From an uncultured Aeromonadaceae bacterium (GTDB taxonomy: Bacteria; Pseudomonadota; Gammaproteobacteria; Enterobacterales; Aeromonadaceae), in the NCBI GenBank assembly GCA_945957385.1, contig CAMFKP010000015.1:1-64000 (forward strand): a stretch of 64,000 bases of DNA, in the 5' to 3' direction. A program made the translations under genes and the position numbers. Below, piece by piece: positions 37,771-45,779 of this stretch (position 1 is the stretch's first letter; each line of letters begins with the position of its first letter). Under the pieces are notes generated by a model. The model was not told the DNA's origin, searched no databases, and saw only the letters and a list, made by a program, of their open reading frames with translations.

Positions 37771-39963
37771 ATGGACGTCGAAACCCTGCTCGATGGGCTC
37801 AACGATCGGCAACGGGACGCCGTGGCCGCGCCGCTGGAAAATCTGCTGGTGCTGGCGGGCGCCGGTTCCGGCAAGACCCGGGTGCTGGTGCACCGCATCG
37901 CCTGGCTGCTCGGGGTCGAGCGGGCGGCGACCTCGTCGATTCTGGCGGTCACTTTCACCAACAAGGCGGCTGCTGAAATGCGTGGTCGCATCGAGAAGCT
38001 GCTCGGCGGCCAGCTCGGCTATGGCCACGGCGGCATGTGGATCGGCACCTTCCACGGCATCGCGCACCGCCTGCTGCGCGGCCACCATCTGGATGCCGGC
38101 CTGCCGCAAGATTTCCAGATCCTCGACGGTGACGACCAGCTGCGGCTGATTAAACGGGTGATCCGCTCGTTGAACCTGGACGAAAAACAGTGGCTGCCGC
38201 GCAGCGTGATGGGCTTTATCAACGGCAAGAAAGATGACGGCCTGCGTCCCGGCGACGTGGTGCCGTCCCACGATCCGACCGCCCGCACCTACCTCAAGCT
38301 GTACCAGCTCTATCAGGAGACCTGCGACCGCGCCGGCCTGGTGGACTTTGCCGAACTGCTGCTGCGCGCCCACGAACTGTGGCTGCACAAGCCGCACATT
38401 CTGCAGCACTACCAGCAGCGCTTCCGCCATATCCTGGTCGACGAATTCCAGGACACCAACGCCATCCAGTACGCCTGGGTGCGCATGCTGGCCAGCGGCG
38501 GCAGCCATGTGATGATCGTCGGCGACGATGACCAGTCGATCTACGGCTGGCGCGGTGCCAAGGTCGAGAACATCAGCCGCTTCCTGCAGGACTTCCCCGG
38601 CGCACGCACCATCCGTCTGGAACAGAACTACCGCTCCACCGCCACCATCCTCAAGGCGGCGAACCAGCTGATCGCCAACAACAGCGAACGGCTCGGCAAG
38701 GAGCTGTGGACCGACGGCGCCGACGGCGAACCGATCTCGGTCTACGCCGCCTACAACGAGATCGACGAGGCGCGCTTCATCACCGGCCGCCTCAAGCACT
38801 GGCGCCAGGAGGGCGGCGTGCTGACCGACTGCGCGATCCTGTACCGCAACAACGCCCAGTCGCGGATCCTCGAAGAAGCGTTGATGCAGGAGCAGCTGCC
38901 GTACCGCATCTATGGCGGCTTGCGCTTCTTCGAACGCCAGGAGATCAAGGACGCGATGGCCTACCTGCGGCTGCTCGGCAACCGTGGCGACGACGCCTCG
39001 TTCGAACGGGTGGTCAACACCCCGGCGCGCGGCATCGGCGATCGCACCGTCGGCCTGATCCGTGACGCCGCCCGCGACCGTGGCCTGAACCTGTGGCAGG
39101 CGGCGTGGGCGCTGTGCGACGAGAAGCTGCTGGCCGGCCGTGCCGCCAGCGCCGTCAGCCAGTTTCTGGCGCTGATCAACCGCCTCGACAGCGACACCGT
39201 CGACCTGCCGCTGCATGTGCAGACCGACCGCGTGATCCGCGAAAGCGGGCTGTGGAGCCTGTACGAAGCGGAGAAGAGCGAGAAGGGGCAGTCGCGCATC
39301 GAGAACTTGGAGGAGCTGGTCAACGCCACGCGCACCTTCCAGCCGAACGAGGAGATGGCCGACATGGCGCCGCTGACGGCGTTTGTCGCCCACGCCGCGC
39401 TGGAGGCGGGCGAGGCCCAGGCCGACGAGTTCGACGAGGCGGTGCAGCTGATGACGCTGCACAGCGCCAAGGGGCTGGAGTTCCCGCTGGTGTTTATCGT
39501 CGGCGTCGAGGAGGGGATGTTCCCGAGCCAGCAATCGGCCGAGGAGCATGGCCGCCTCGAAGAGGAGCGGCGGCTCTGTTATGTCGGCATGACGCGGGCG
39601 ATGCAGAAGCTCTACCTGACCCACGCCGAGAGCCGGCGCCTGTATGGCAAGGAGATGCACCACAGACCGAGCCGCTTCCTGAAGGAGCTGCCGGAGGCGT
39701 GTCTGGAGGAGGTGCGGCTGCGCACCCAGGTCAGCTGGGCGCAACCGGTGGCGTCGAGCAACCGCTTCAGCTCCGGCTTTGTGCAGCAGAGCTTCGACAG
39801 CACCGGTTTCCGCCTCGGCCAGCGCGTGCTGCACAGCAAGTTCGGTGAAGGCACTGTGCTGAACTATGAAGGCGTCGGCCCGCAGAGTCGCATCCAGGTC
39901 AATTTCGATGGTCTGGGAAGCAAGTGGCTGGTGGTGGCGTACGCGCGCCTGCAGGCGTTGTGA
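37771..39963 (+). CDS. uvrD: DNA helicase II UvrD
   Basis: A 730-residue SF1A helicase that unwinds 3'-5' in nucleotide excision and mismatch repair. Walker A AGSGKT is at about 31-36; VDEFQDTN, GDDDQSIYGWRGA, EQNYRST, TLHSAKGLEFP and YVGMTRA are the other helicase motifs. The C-terminal Tudor-like KFGEGTVLNYEG is present. ATG 37771 lies five bases after AGGAG; a GTG one codon earlier is too close. It is followed by the noncoding repeat region. Confidence 0.97.
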   Translation: MDVETLLDGLNDRQRDAVAAPLENLLVLAGAGSGKTRVLVHRIAWLLGVERAATSSILAVTFTNKAAAEMRGRIEKLLGGQLGYGHGGMWIGTFHGIAHRLLRGHHLDAGLPQDFQILDGDDQLRLIKRVIRSLNLDEKQWLPRSVMGFINGKKDDGLRPGDVVPSHDPTARTYLKLYQLYQETCDRAGLVDFAELLLRAHELWLHKPHILQHYQQRFRHILVDEFQDTNAIQYAWVRMLASGGSHVMIVGDDDQSIYGWRGAKVENISRFLQDFPGARTIRLEQNYRSTATILKAANQLIANNSERLGKELWTDGADGEPISVYAAYNEIDEARFITGRLKHWRQEGGVLTDCAILYRNNAQSRILEEALMQEQLPYRIYGGLRFFERQEIKDAMAYLRLLGNRGDDASFERVVNTPARGIGDRTVGLIRDAARDRGLNLWQAAWALCDEKLLAGRAASAVSQFLALINRLDSDTVDLPLHVQTDRVIRESGLWSLYEAEKSEKGQSRIENLEELVNATRTFQPNEEMADMAPLTAFVAHAALEAGEAQADEFDEAVQLMTLHSAKGLEFPLVFIVGVEEGMFPSQQSAEEHGRLEEERRLCYVGMTRAMQKLYLTHAESRRLYGKEMHHRPSRFLKELPEACLEEVRLRTQVSWAQPVASSNRFSSGFVQQSFDSTGFRLGQRVLHSKFGEGTVLNYEGVGPQSRIQVNFDGLGSKWLVVAYARLQAL

Positions 39964-40061
39964 TGCCGCTGGGGCGGCGGCATACCCGCCCCTGTGCTGC
40001 CGCGTCGGCGCCCGCGGCCGGTGCGCTGTATTGTCGGTTCGGTTGTGACCAGATTGAGGGA

Positions 40062-40310
40062 CCGTTCCGCCCTGTGTCGGCAATGGTGGATTGCTCACCT
40101 GTCGCTGGGCGGGGGCGGGTTAAGGGCCGAAGCCGCGGCCCTTAACAATCCCGCGGCCTTGCCGGGTGCCGGGAGAGCCCCTCGCTCCGGGGCACGTTTC
40201 GCCGGCCGGGCGCTACACGCCGTCCGTGGCGTGGATCGCCCTTGCGCGGTCATCCTGACCGCTTACCGGCTGCACGTTCCCCGCCGCTCGGCCCGGCACA
40301 CGGCGCCAAC
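40062..40310. repeat. Tandem repeat copy 1 (lacks the hairpin head)
   Basis: The core at 40101-40310 is identical over 210 bp to 40521-40730. The left part from CCGTTCCGCC at 40062 diverges slightly from copy 2. The main hairpin lies at 40119-40146. It is followed by a 90-bp linker (40311-40400) built from degenerate AGCCAACA units. Confidence 0.9.
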
Positions 40311-40399
40311 ATCTAAAGCCAAAACCAACAACCAAAGCCAACAGCCAGAGCCAACAGCCAGAGCCAACATCCAAAGCTAAAACCACTACACAGGCGGGG

Positions 40400-40434
40400 G
40401 TAGGTTGGCGCTGAGCGTTCAGCGAAGCCCAACG
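40400..40434 (+). repeat. GTAG-headed hairpin, REP-like (copy 2 head)
   Basis: GTAG at 40400 is followed by an imperfect hairpin: GTTGG...GCTGA, loop GCG, TTCAGC...CCAAC. The same element heads copy 3 at 40782 and, truncated, the remnant at 41157. GTAG before a hairpin is the recognition signature of enterobacterial REP elements. Confidence 0.7.
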
Positions 40435-40730
40435 TTGACCGCGTGGCGGTTATCCGCAAGGGTTGGATGGATCGGGTGGGGCCGTTCCGCCTGTTGTCGG
40501 CATGGGTGATTTGCCCACCTGTCGCTGGGCGGGGGCGGGTTAAGGGCCGAAGCCGCGGCCCTTAACAATCCCGCGGCCTTGCCGGGTGCCGGGAGAGCCC
40601 CTCGCTCCGGGGCACGTTTCGCCGGCCGGGCGCTACACGCCGTCCGTGGCGTGGATCGCCCTTGCGCGGTCATCCTGACCGCTTACCGGCTGCACGTTCC
40701 CCGCCGCTCGGCCCGGCACACGGCGCCAAC
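40400..40730. repeat. Tandem repeat copy 2 (full length)
   Basis: It begins with GTAG and a hairpin (40400-40434), then a stretch shared with copy 3, then the core 40521-40730 with its hairpin at 40539-40566. The linker to copy 3 is about 51 bp, so linker length differs between copies while the core does not. Confidence 0.9.
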
Positions 40731-40781
40731 AACCAAAGCCAGCAGCCAAAACCAACAGCCAAAACCACAGCACAAGCTGGG

Positions 40782-41112
40782 GTAGGTTGGCGCTGAGCGT
40801 TCAGCGAAGCCCAACGTTTACCGCGTGGCGGTTATCCGCAAGGGTTGGATGGATCGGGCGGGGCCGTTCCGCCCTGGGTCGGCAATGGTGGCTTGCCCAC
40901 CTGTCGCTGGGCGGGGGCGGGTTAAGGACCGAAGCCGCGGCCCTTAACAATCCCGCGGCCTTGCCGGGTGCCGGGAGAGCTCCTCGCTCCGGGGCTCGTT
41001 TCGCCGGCCGGGCGCTACACGCCGTCCGTGGCGTGGATCGCCCTTGCGCGGTCATCCTGACCGCTTACCGGCTGCACGTTCCCCGCCGCTCGGCCCGGCA
41101 CACGGCGCCAAC
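40782..41112. repeat. Tandem repeat copy 3 (full length, slightly diverged)
   Basis: Same layout as copy 2. The core 40903-41112 differs at three positions: 40928 (G to A, inside the main hairpin), 40981 (C to T, which keeps a G-U pair in the GCCCC stem) and 40996 (A to T). A linker of about 45 bp leads to a truncated unit beginning GTAG at 41157. Confidence 0.9.
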
Positions 41113-41175
41113 ATCAGAAGCCAACAGCCAGCGCCAAAACCACAGCACAAGCTGGGGTAGGTTGGCGCTGAACTG

Positions 41176-41610
41176 CCGCTATTGAATAAAAACTTAATAA
41201 AATATGATCTTGGCCAAACGAGGCCATTCCCCCACCAAAACGTTTGCGCTAGCCTAGAGACTCAAAAAGCGCAAGGTGCCTGTTGGCACTGACAGATCGC
41301 GCCGCCTTCCCGCCCATCGGCGCTGTGACAGCCGCAAGTCAGGGGCGGTAGCCATGATGTTTGCCAGAGAAGGGCGGCGAAGAGGCTCAGACGTTGGGCA
41401 ACAGTGAGATAGAGTGCAAGGGAAAAGCCGTCAGTCGAATAATATGAAATAAAGTCCGGTGTTTATGCGGTCAATTTAAATATTTTCGGCAAGTTGTCAT
41501 ATTTAATTTAACTCTCTGTTTGTTGAGTGAAAAATAGCAGCGCGATAAAGGCTTGGTTTCATTCAGTCAAGCCTACGGGTTAGAATGCTATAATTGATAT
41601 AGGTGATATA
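41176..41610. other. Upstream region of the OLD-like gene with extended -10 promoter
   Basis: This 435-bp stretch shifts from GC-rich to AT-rich and holds no credible gene. TGCTATAAT at 41586-41594 is an extended -10 element. It would start transcription near 41600, about 10 bp before the ATG at 41611 and at the AGGTGA ribosome-binding site (41601-41606), giving a very short leader. No clear -35 was found. Confidence 0.5.
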
Positions 41611-43536
41611 ATGATAGTTGGTGTTTTATTGCGTTATTTCAAAACATATCAAGGTATTAATTATATACCGCTGAGTGACGATGATAATTTTTGTGGGCTT
41701 ATTGGTGATAATGGAATAGGTAAAAGCTCTTTACTTGAGGCTCTAGATTGTTTCTTCAATGAAAAACCATGGAATTTAAATCACACCACAAAGAAGCATG
41801 GTGTTCAGAGATCAAGGCCATTTATCGTGCCAATTTTTTTCATGAAAAAGGATTTGTTTAATGATGATGATGCGACCTATGCAGAAAAACTTAATTCTAT
41901 AGCATGCGAAATAACAGAGGATGATGTAAATTCATCAGTAAAACTGCATATTCGTAGATTCATTGAGACAAGGCAAAAGTTATTAATGAATCACAAAATG
42001 GATGACTATTATTTACTTCCTGTTGGCATGGATCACAACAATGAAATAACAATATCTATATTTAACTGCAAGAAAGCGTCATTAATATTAGATAGCAACG
42101 ATAACCCAGAAAAGAAAAACATCTCAGATAATGAGTTAAGCGTCTTTAGACCACTTCTAGAGAAAATAAGGTCTATTATTGACTATTTGTATATACCAAA
42201 GGAAATTGATACGGAAGCGTTTACAAAATTAGAATCTGATTCAATTCAAGTCTTAATGGGTGAAACGCTTACGCAACGATTAAATGATGTGTTTCCATCA
42301 AGTGAAATTACAAAAATAAATACCAGTCTTTCTAGGTTTATTGACGAAATTGGTCAAGAATTAGAAACATACTCTTATAGAACTCCAACTGATCGCCAGC
42401 AAAACTTAAAACGACTTGATGTTTATAATCTCATAATATCTAGTTATTTTAAAATAAGAAAGCTTCACAGGAAGCTTGATGAAACATGGCTTGAAATTAG
42501 CTCTTTAAGCTCAGGTGAAAAACAAAAAGCTATTATAGATGTTGCAAACAATCTACTTTGTAAACATCGTGAAAGTGGAGAAAATCTAATTTTGGCAGTT
42601 GATGAACCCGAATCATCATTGCATATGTCAGCTTGCTTCGAACAGTTCGATAGTCTTTACAGTATAAGTAGAAACTGCATGCAAGTAATTTTTACATCTC
42701 ACTGGTATGGTTTTTTACCAACAATCGAAAGTGGTAATGTAACAGTCATAAGCAAAAAGGACAATGAACATATATTTGACCATGTTAATCTTTCTTCATA
42801 TAGAGAACAGATAAAACAAATAACAGCAACTAGCAGAGGGAAGTTTCCTTATGATATTCGCTTGAAAAGCATAAATGATTTTATTCAGTCTATTATAGCT
42901 AGTGCTCTAAGTTGCGATCCATACAATTGGATTATCTGTGAAGGTTCATCTGAAAAGGTTTATTTAAATAAATATATAAAAGATGCTATACCTGATAAAA
43001 AAATAAGAATTATTCCTGTGGGTGGCGCTAAAGAAATCAAAAGGATATATAACCATCTAGCAATATCATATGAGGACTTTAAAGATGAAATTAATGGCAA
43101 AATAATATTGCTGTCTGATACGGACGCCGAGTTGGTGAAATATGAAGTAAGTCCTAACTTTAATAAGTTAATATGCAAGCGAATTGTTAACTGTGAAGCG
43201 TCTAAAAAAACAAAACTTGTACACATTCAATCCAACCCTGTTTCGCCAGCGACAGAAATTGAGGCAGCACTTAATGGGAGAGTATTTTTAGAAACATTAA
43301 AAATCTTTATCCCTGAGTATCCTGAACAGTTAGGATTCTTAAAAGATATAAACGATGTTCCAGAAATAAGCAGTTATTTTGCTCTAGACCTAAGAGGTAG
43401 CGAATGGGAAAAAGTTCAAAGCTTTTTTGATTTAGATAATAATAAGTATAAGTTTTCAATTAAGTACGTTGAGCTAATGAGTCGTGACAGTATAACTCCA
43501 GAATGGATACAGGAAATTATAGCTTTGCTTGAGTGA
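41611..43536 (+). CDS. OLD-like AAA ATPase with C-terminal TOPRIM-like nuclease domain
   Basis: A 641-residue SMC/ABC-type ATPase with Walker A GDNGIGKS (32-39), signature LSSGEKQ (299-305), Walker B LILAVDEPE (326-334) and H-loop SHW (363-365). A C-terminal TOPRIM-like domain follows, with a likely catalytic glutamate in IICEGSSEK (E444) and the DTD motif at 503-505. Overcoming-lysogenization-defect (OLD) nucleases have this layout, and many act against phages or plasmids. It stands alone, with no UvrD-like GajB, reverse transcriptase or PtuB beside it. Its base composition is AT-rich in a GC-rich chromosome, and it is flanked by structured repeats, so it was probably acquired horizontally. 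Anti-phage function is inference. Confidence 0.82.
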   Translation: MIVGVLLRYFKTYQGINYIPLSDDDNFCGLIGDNGIGKSSLLEALDCFFNEKPWNLNHTTKKHGVQRSRPFIVPIFFMKKDLFNDDDATYAEKLNSIACEITEDDVNSSVKLHIRRFIETRQKLLMNHKMDDYYLLPVGMDHNNEITISIFNCKKASLILDSNDNPEKKNISDNELSVFRPLLEKIRSIIDYLYIPKEIDTEAFTKLESDSIQVLMGETLTQRLNDVFPSSEITKINTSLSRFIDEIGQELETYSYRTPTDRQQNLKRLDVYNLIISSYFKIRKLHRKLDETWLEISSLSSGEKQKAIIDVANNLLCKHRESGENLILAVDEPESSLHMSACFEQFDSLYSISRNCMQVIFTSHWYGFLPTIESGNVTVISKKDNEHIFDHVNLSSYREQIKQITATSRGKFPYDIRLKSINDFIQSIIASALSCDPYNWIICEGSSEKVYLNKYIKDAIPDKKIRIIPVGGAKEIKRIYNHLAISYEDFKDEINGKIILLSDTDAELVKYEVSPNFNKLICKRIVNCEASKKTKLVHIQSNPVSPATEIEAALNGRVFLETLKIFIPEYPEQLGFLKDINDVPEISSYFALDLRGSEWEKVQSFFDLDNNKYKFSIKYVELMSRDSITPEWIQEIIALLE

Positions 43537-43584
43537 TTAAAGTGAAAAGTTAAACTGGACTTTTTACTTATCCCATTCTATCCC

Positions 43585-43626
43585 GTAGCCCAATGTGCGA
43601 TTAGCGTAGCGTAATCGCACATTGGG
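43585..43626 (+). repeat. GTAG-headed perfect hairpin, REP-like
   Basis: GTAG (43585-43588) is directly followed by a 15-bp arm CCCAATGTGCGATTA (43589-43603), loop GCGTAGCG and the exact complement (43612-43626). It has no T-run, so it is not a simple terminator, although it lies 50 bp after the OLD-like gene. Confidence 0.82.
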
Positions 43627-43744
43627 GTAACCAATACCAAGGTTGGGAATAGCGATGGCCAATTACCATAGAGTGAAAATAGAAGGCGCGACCTATTTTT
43701 TACCGTCAATCTATTGGAGCTGCAGGGTAATTCTTTATTAGCCC

Positions 43745-43774
43745 GTAGGGCGCAATAGCGTAGCGTATTGCGCC
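43745..43774 (+). repeat. GTAG-headed perfect hairpin, REP-like
   Basis: GTAG (43745-43748) is directly followed by a 9-bp arm GGCGCAATA (43749-43757), the same loop GCGTAGCG and the complementary arm TATTGCGCC (43766-43774). Loop and head match the element at 43585; the arms differ but remain self-complementary. Confidence 0.82.
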
Positions 43775-43964
43775 GTGTGGTCGGGGATGAATGATTTTGG
43801 CCGCAGGGTTAATCTAAATAACCGCATTGTTATATCAACGCCATTTGGCTGCGTTATCTGTGCGACTGGCTGGGCTGATAGGGAATCGAAATTTCAAATG
43901 GATGGCATTTTGCCGTTTAAAAGGTTGTTGGATTCATTCCTTGGGCGGTGAAAAAGGAAAACAG

Positions 43965-44507
43965 ATGTTTGATTTAATAAATATAAAGCTGCGAAAGCCA
44001 ACATACGATGATGGTAATGGCTTTATTGCCATTTGCGCTGAAAAAGAAACCATGCGGTATTACGGTGTGGCGGGAGCCAATATAACCACGGAAGCTCAAG
44101 CTAAAAACCAGATCGACTGGTGCCTTGAAGAGTTTAATAATAATGGCGGGCGATGGATTATCACATTACATGATAGTGGCGAATATATCGGGGATATTGG
44201 CTTTCATAACTATTGTGCGGACTCACACAAGGTAGAAATTGGCTTTAGATTGAAGAACAAATATTGGGGTCAAGGGATAATGGCGAAATGCATCAAGCAT
44301 TTGGTGGCATATGGCTTTACAAACAATCATTACAATAGAATCGAAGCGCTGGTAGATGAAAGAAATCAAGGTTCAAAAAGCGTGCTGATAAAAAGCGGAT
44401 TTAAATATGAAGGCACGCTAAGGGAATACGAGCTAGAAAGTGATGGTTATGTCAATCTTGAAATGTACTCACTATTAAAAAGAGAATATGAAAATCTGGC
44501 AATGTAA
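43965..44507 (+). CDS. GNAT acetyltransferase (RimJ/RimL type)
   Basis: A 180-residue Acetyltransf_3 protein starting MFDLINIKLRKPTYDD. Visible family features are the acceptor-side strand GEYIGDIGFHNYCADSHKVEIGF, the acetyl-CoA loop LKNKYWGQGIMAKCIK, and the C-terminal NQGSKSVLIKSGFKYEGTLREYE. Relatives acetylate protein N-termini, aminoglycosides or small metabolites; the substrate here is unknown. AAGGAAA lies before the ATG. It shares the AT-rich composition of the OLD-like gene and may have arrived with it. Confidence 0.87.
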   Translation: MFDLINIKLRKPTYDDGNGFIAICAEKETMRYYGVAGANITTEAQAKNQIDWCLEEFNNNGGRWIITLHDSGEYIGDIGFHNYCADSHKVEIGFRLKNKYWGQGIMAKCIKHLVAYGFTNNHYNRIEALVDERNQGSKSVLIKSGFKYEGTLREYELESDGYVNLEMYSLLKREYENLAM

Positions 44508-44544
44508 CAACTGTTTCGTATTTACACGTTGGGAAAGTTGTTAC
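44504..44544. repeat. Inverted repeat overlapping the GNAT stop codon
   Basis: GTAACAACT (44504-44512) and AGTTGTTAC (44536-44544) are perfect 9-bp complements separated by 23 bp. The left arm contains the GNAT stop. There is no T-run, so it may be a transcript-end structure or the boundary of an inserted segment. Confidence 0.5.
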
Positions 44545-44613
44545 TGATGGAGTATATCCAATAACTTGGTGTGGCGATGAATTTATTCGCCAGCAACCTT
44601 ACAATTAACATGC

Positions 44614-44643
44614 GTGCGATTACGCTTCGCTAATCGCACCTAC
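44614..44643 (-). repeat. GTAG-headed perfect hairpin, REP-like (minus orientation)
   Basis: Read on the minus strand, GTAG (44643-44640) is followed directly by a 9-bp arm GTGCGATTA, the 8-nt loop GCGAAGCG and the complement TAATCGCAC. It is the fourth member of the family in this region. The rest of the 44508-44786 gap shows nothing recognisable. Confidence 0.8.
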
Positions 44644-44786
44644 GATTCTGCTGTCATCTCAAGCACCGTATTTTTACCTGCATCGGGTTGAGCGGGAAAA
44701 TAGCCATGGCCAGGGTGTGTTATTGATTTGGTTGTGGATTAACCCTGCCGCACGGTACTCTCCATGACATTATTGATGAGGTGTGT

Positions 44787-44987
44787 ATGCCACTTATTAC
44801 CTTTGAATCCGGTACGCTGACGGCGACAATGAAGGCGGAATTGGTGCAGCAATTAACCGCGGTGGCGGCGAATATTACCGGCATTCCGGCGGGAGCATTT
44901 TTTGTCGCCATCCGTGAGTTGCCGGATGACAATATCGCCATCGGCGGCAAGACGGTGCGCGAGCTGAAAGCCGCGGCCGGACGTTAA
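44787..44987 (+). CDS. 4-oxalocrotonate tautomerase family protein
   Basis: A 66-residue protein starting MPLITFESG. Removal of Met exposes the catalytic Pro-1 of the tautomerase superfamily. The pattern ELVQQLTAVAANITGIPAGAFFVAIRELPDDNIAIGGKTV fits small 4-OT-like enzymes. ATG 44787 lies six bases after GAGG; a GTG two codons upstream would bury the proline and is rejected. The substrate is unknown, and no aromatic catabolism genes are nearby. Confidence 0.85.
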   Translation: MPLITFESGTLTATMKAELVQQLTAVAANITGIPAGAFFVAIRELPDDNIAIGGKTVRELKAAAGR

Positions 44988-45053
44988 ACCGTAGCGGCAC
45001 GCCGCAGAGTTCGGCGGGCTGGCACCAACCCATAGCAGAGGAAACCGCAGACG

Positions 45054-45695
45054 ATGCATGCCTTTAGCGCGCCGTTGGTGGCCTATTTGACGGCGACCTA
45101 TCAGGCCAGGACCATAGTGTTGTATGGCTCGTTTGCCAGCCACAGTGCGCATGCCGACAGCGACATTGATGTCGTGGTGTTTGCCGACGTGGAGCAGGCG
45201 ACGCACGATGCCACGCTGCTTGACGGCCATCCGCTGGATGCCTGGATCTATCCGCTGGCCGACTGGCAGCAGAGCGAACGCTTGCGCCATATTTATCCGT
45301 TCACCGTGCTGCTGGATGACGCCGGCATCGCCGCCGAGCTGGCGCGCCGCCTGGCTGAACTGCGTGCGCAGGCAACCCGCGTTCTCTCGGCCGGCGAGCG
45401 CCAGCAACTGGTCGCCTGGGTGCAGAAAATGCTCAAGCGCGCCAGCCAGACATCGCTAGAGGCGAATTACCGCTATCACTGGCTGCTGCATGATTTTCCG
45501 GAGTTATTTGCCAATTTCCGCGGCGAGTATTACGACGGCCCGGTAAAAACCCTGCGTCGCATGCAAACCGTGGCGCCGGCGTTTTATCGCGAATATGAGT
45601 CGCTATTAACCCAGGCCAAGGATGTGGCGCGGGTGGGCGCATTATACCGCCAGCTGATTGCCGATACCGACCCGCAGCCCAGCCCTACTCGTTGA
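45054..45695 (+). CDS. Pol-beta-type nucleotidyltransferase domain protein
   Basis: A 213-residue protein with an N-terminal nucleotidyltransferase motif LYGSFASHSAHADSDIDVVVF (GS-x9-DxD) at about 24-42 and a helical C-terminal half with a conserved-looking YRYHWLLHDFPELFANFRGEYYDG. It probably transfers a nucleotidyl group to a small molecule, RNA or protein. Relatives include MNT-type antitoxins, but no HEPN partner lies beside it. GAGGAA precedes the ATG. It lies 66 bp after the tautomerase gene and may be co-transcribed. Confidence 0.8.
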   Translation: MHAFSAPLVAYLTATYQARTIVLYGSFASHSAHADSDIDVVVFADVEQATHDATLLDGHPLDAWIYPLADWQQSERLRHIYPFTVLLDDAGIAAELARRLAELRAQATRVLSAGERQQLVAWVQKMLKRASQTSLEANYRYHWLLHDFPELFANFRGEYYDGPVKTLRRMQTVAPAFYREYESLLTQAKDVARVGALYRQLIADTDPQPSPTR

Positions 45696-45739
45696 ATTGT
45701 TTGGGGTGTTATTTGGGTAATGGCTGGGGAAATAACAAG

Positions 45740-45779
45740 CGGGGCGAAATAAGCCGATTATTTCGCCCCGTTTTTTTTT
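45740..45779. terminator. Terminator between convergent genes
   Basis: CGGGGCGAAATAA (45740-45752) pairs with its complement (45758-45770) across a GCCGA loop, followed by nine T. It ends the nucleotidyltransferase transcript. Confidence 0.92.

Larger units (their letters stand above)
40062..41175. repeat. Array of three tandem GC-rich structured repeats
   Basis: The 1.6 kb between uvrD and the OLD-like gene contain three copies of a noncoding unit, spaced 420 and 382 bp apart, plus a truncated fourth start at 41157-41175. Each unit has a GTAG-hairpin head (absent from copy 1), a stretch of about 95 bp, a 210-bp core and a CCAA/AGCC-rich linker. The core contains an 11-bp hairpin GTTAAGGGCCG-N6-CGGCCCTTAAC and a GCCCC-N7-GGGGC hairpin. 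Cores 1 and 2 are identical; core 3 has three substitutions. No convincing gene is seen inside. The stretch 39964-40061 shows nothing recognisable. Confidence 0.92.
43537..43964. other. Intergenic region with two GTAG hairpins
   Basis: The 428 bp between the OLD-like and GNAT genes carry two REP-like hairpins (43585-43626 and 43745-43774). The frame of the GNAT gene is open through 43827-43964, but that stretch shows no acetyltransferase similarity and is treated as noncoding. No other gene is credible here. Confidence 0.6.

Noticed and set aside
40400-41175. CRISPR array
   Set aside because: The repeated units are several hundred bp long, the linkers are low-complexity and related to each other, and there is no cas gene.
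43537-44544. Possible integron cassette with attC sites around the OLD-like and GNAT genes
   Set aside because: Some GTTGGG-like and TAAC sequences are present, but no complete pair of core sites in the right order and no integrase were seen. The hairpins fit a GTAG/REP pattern better.
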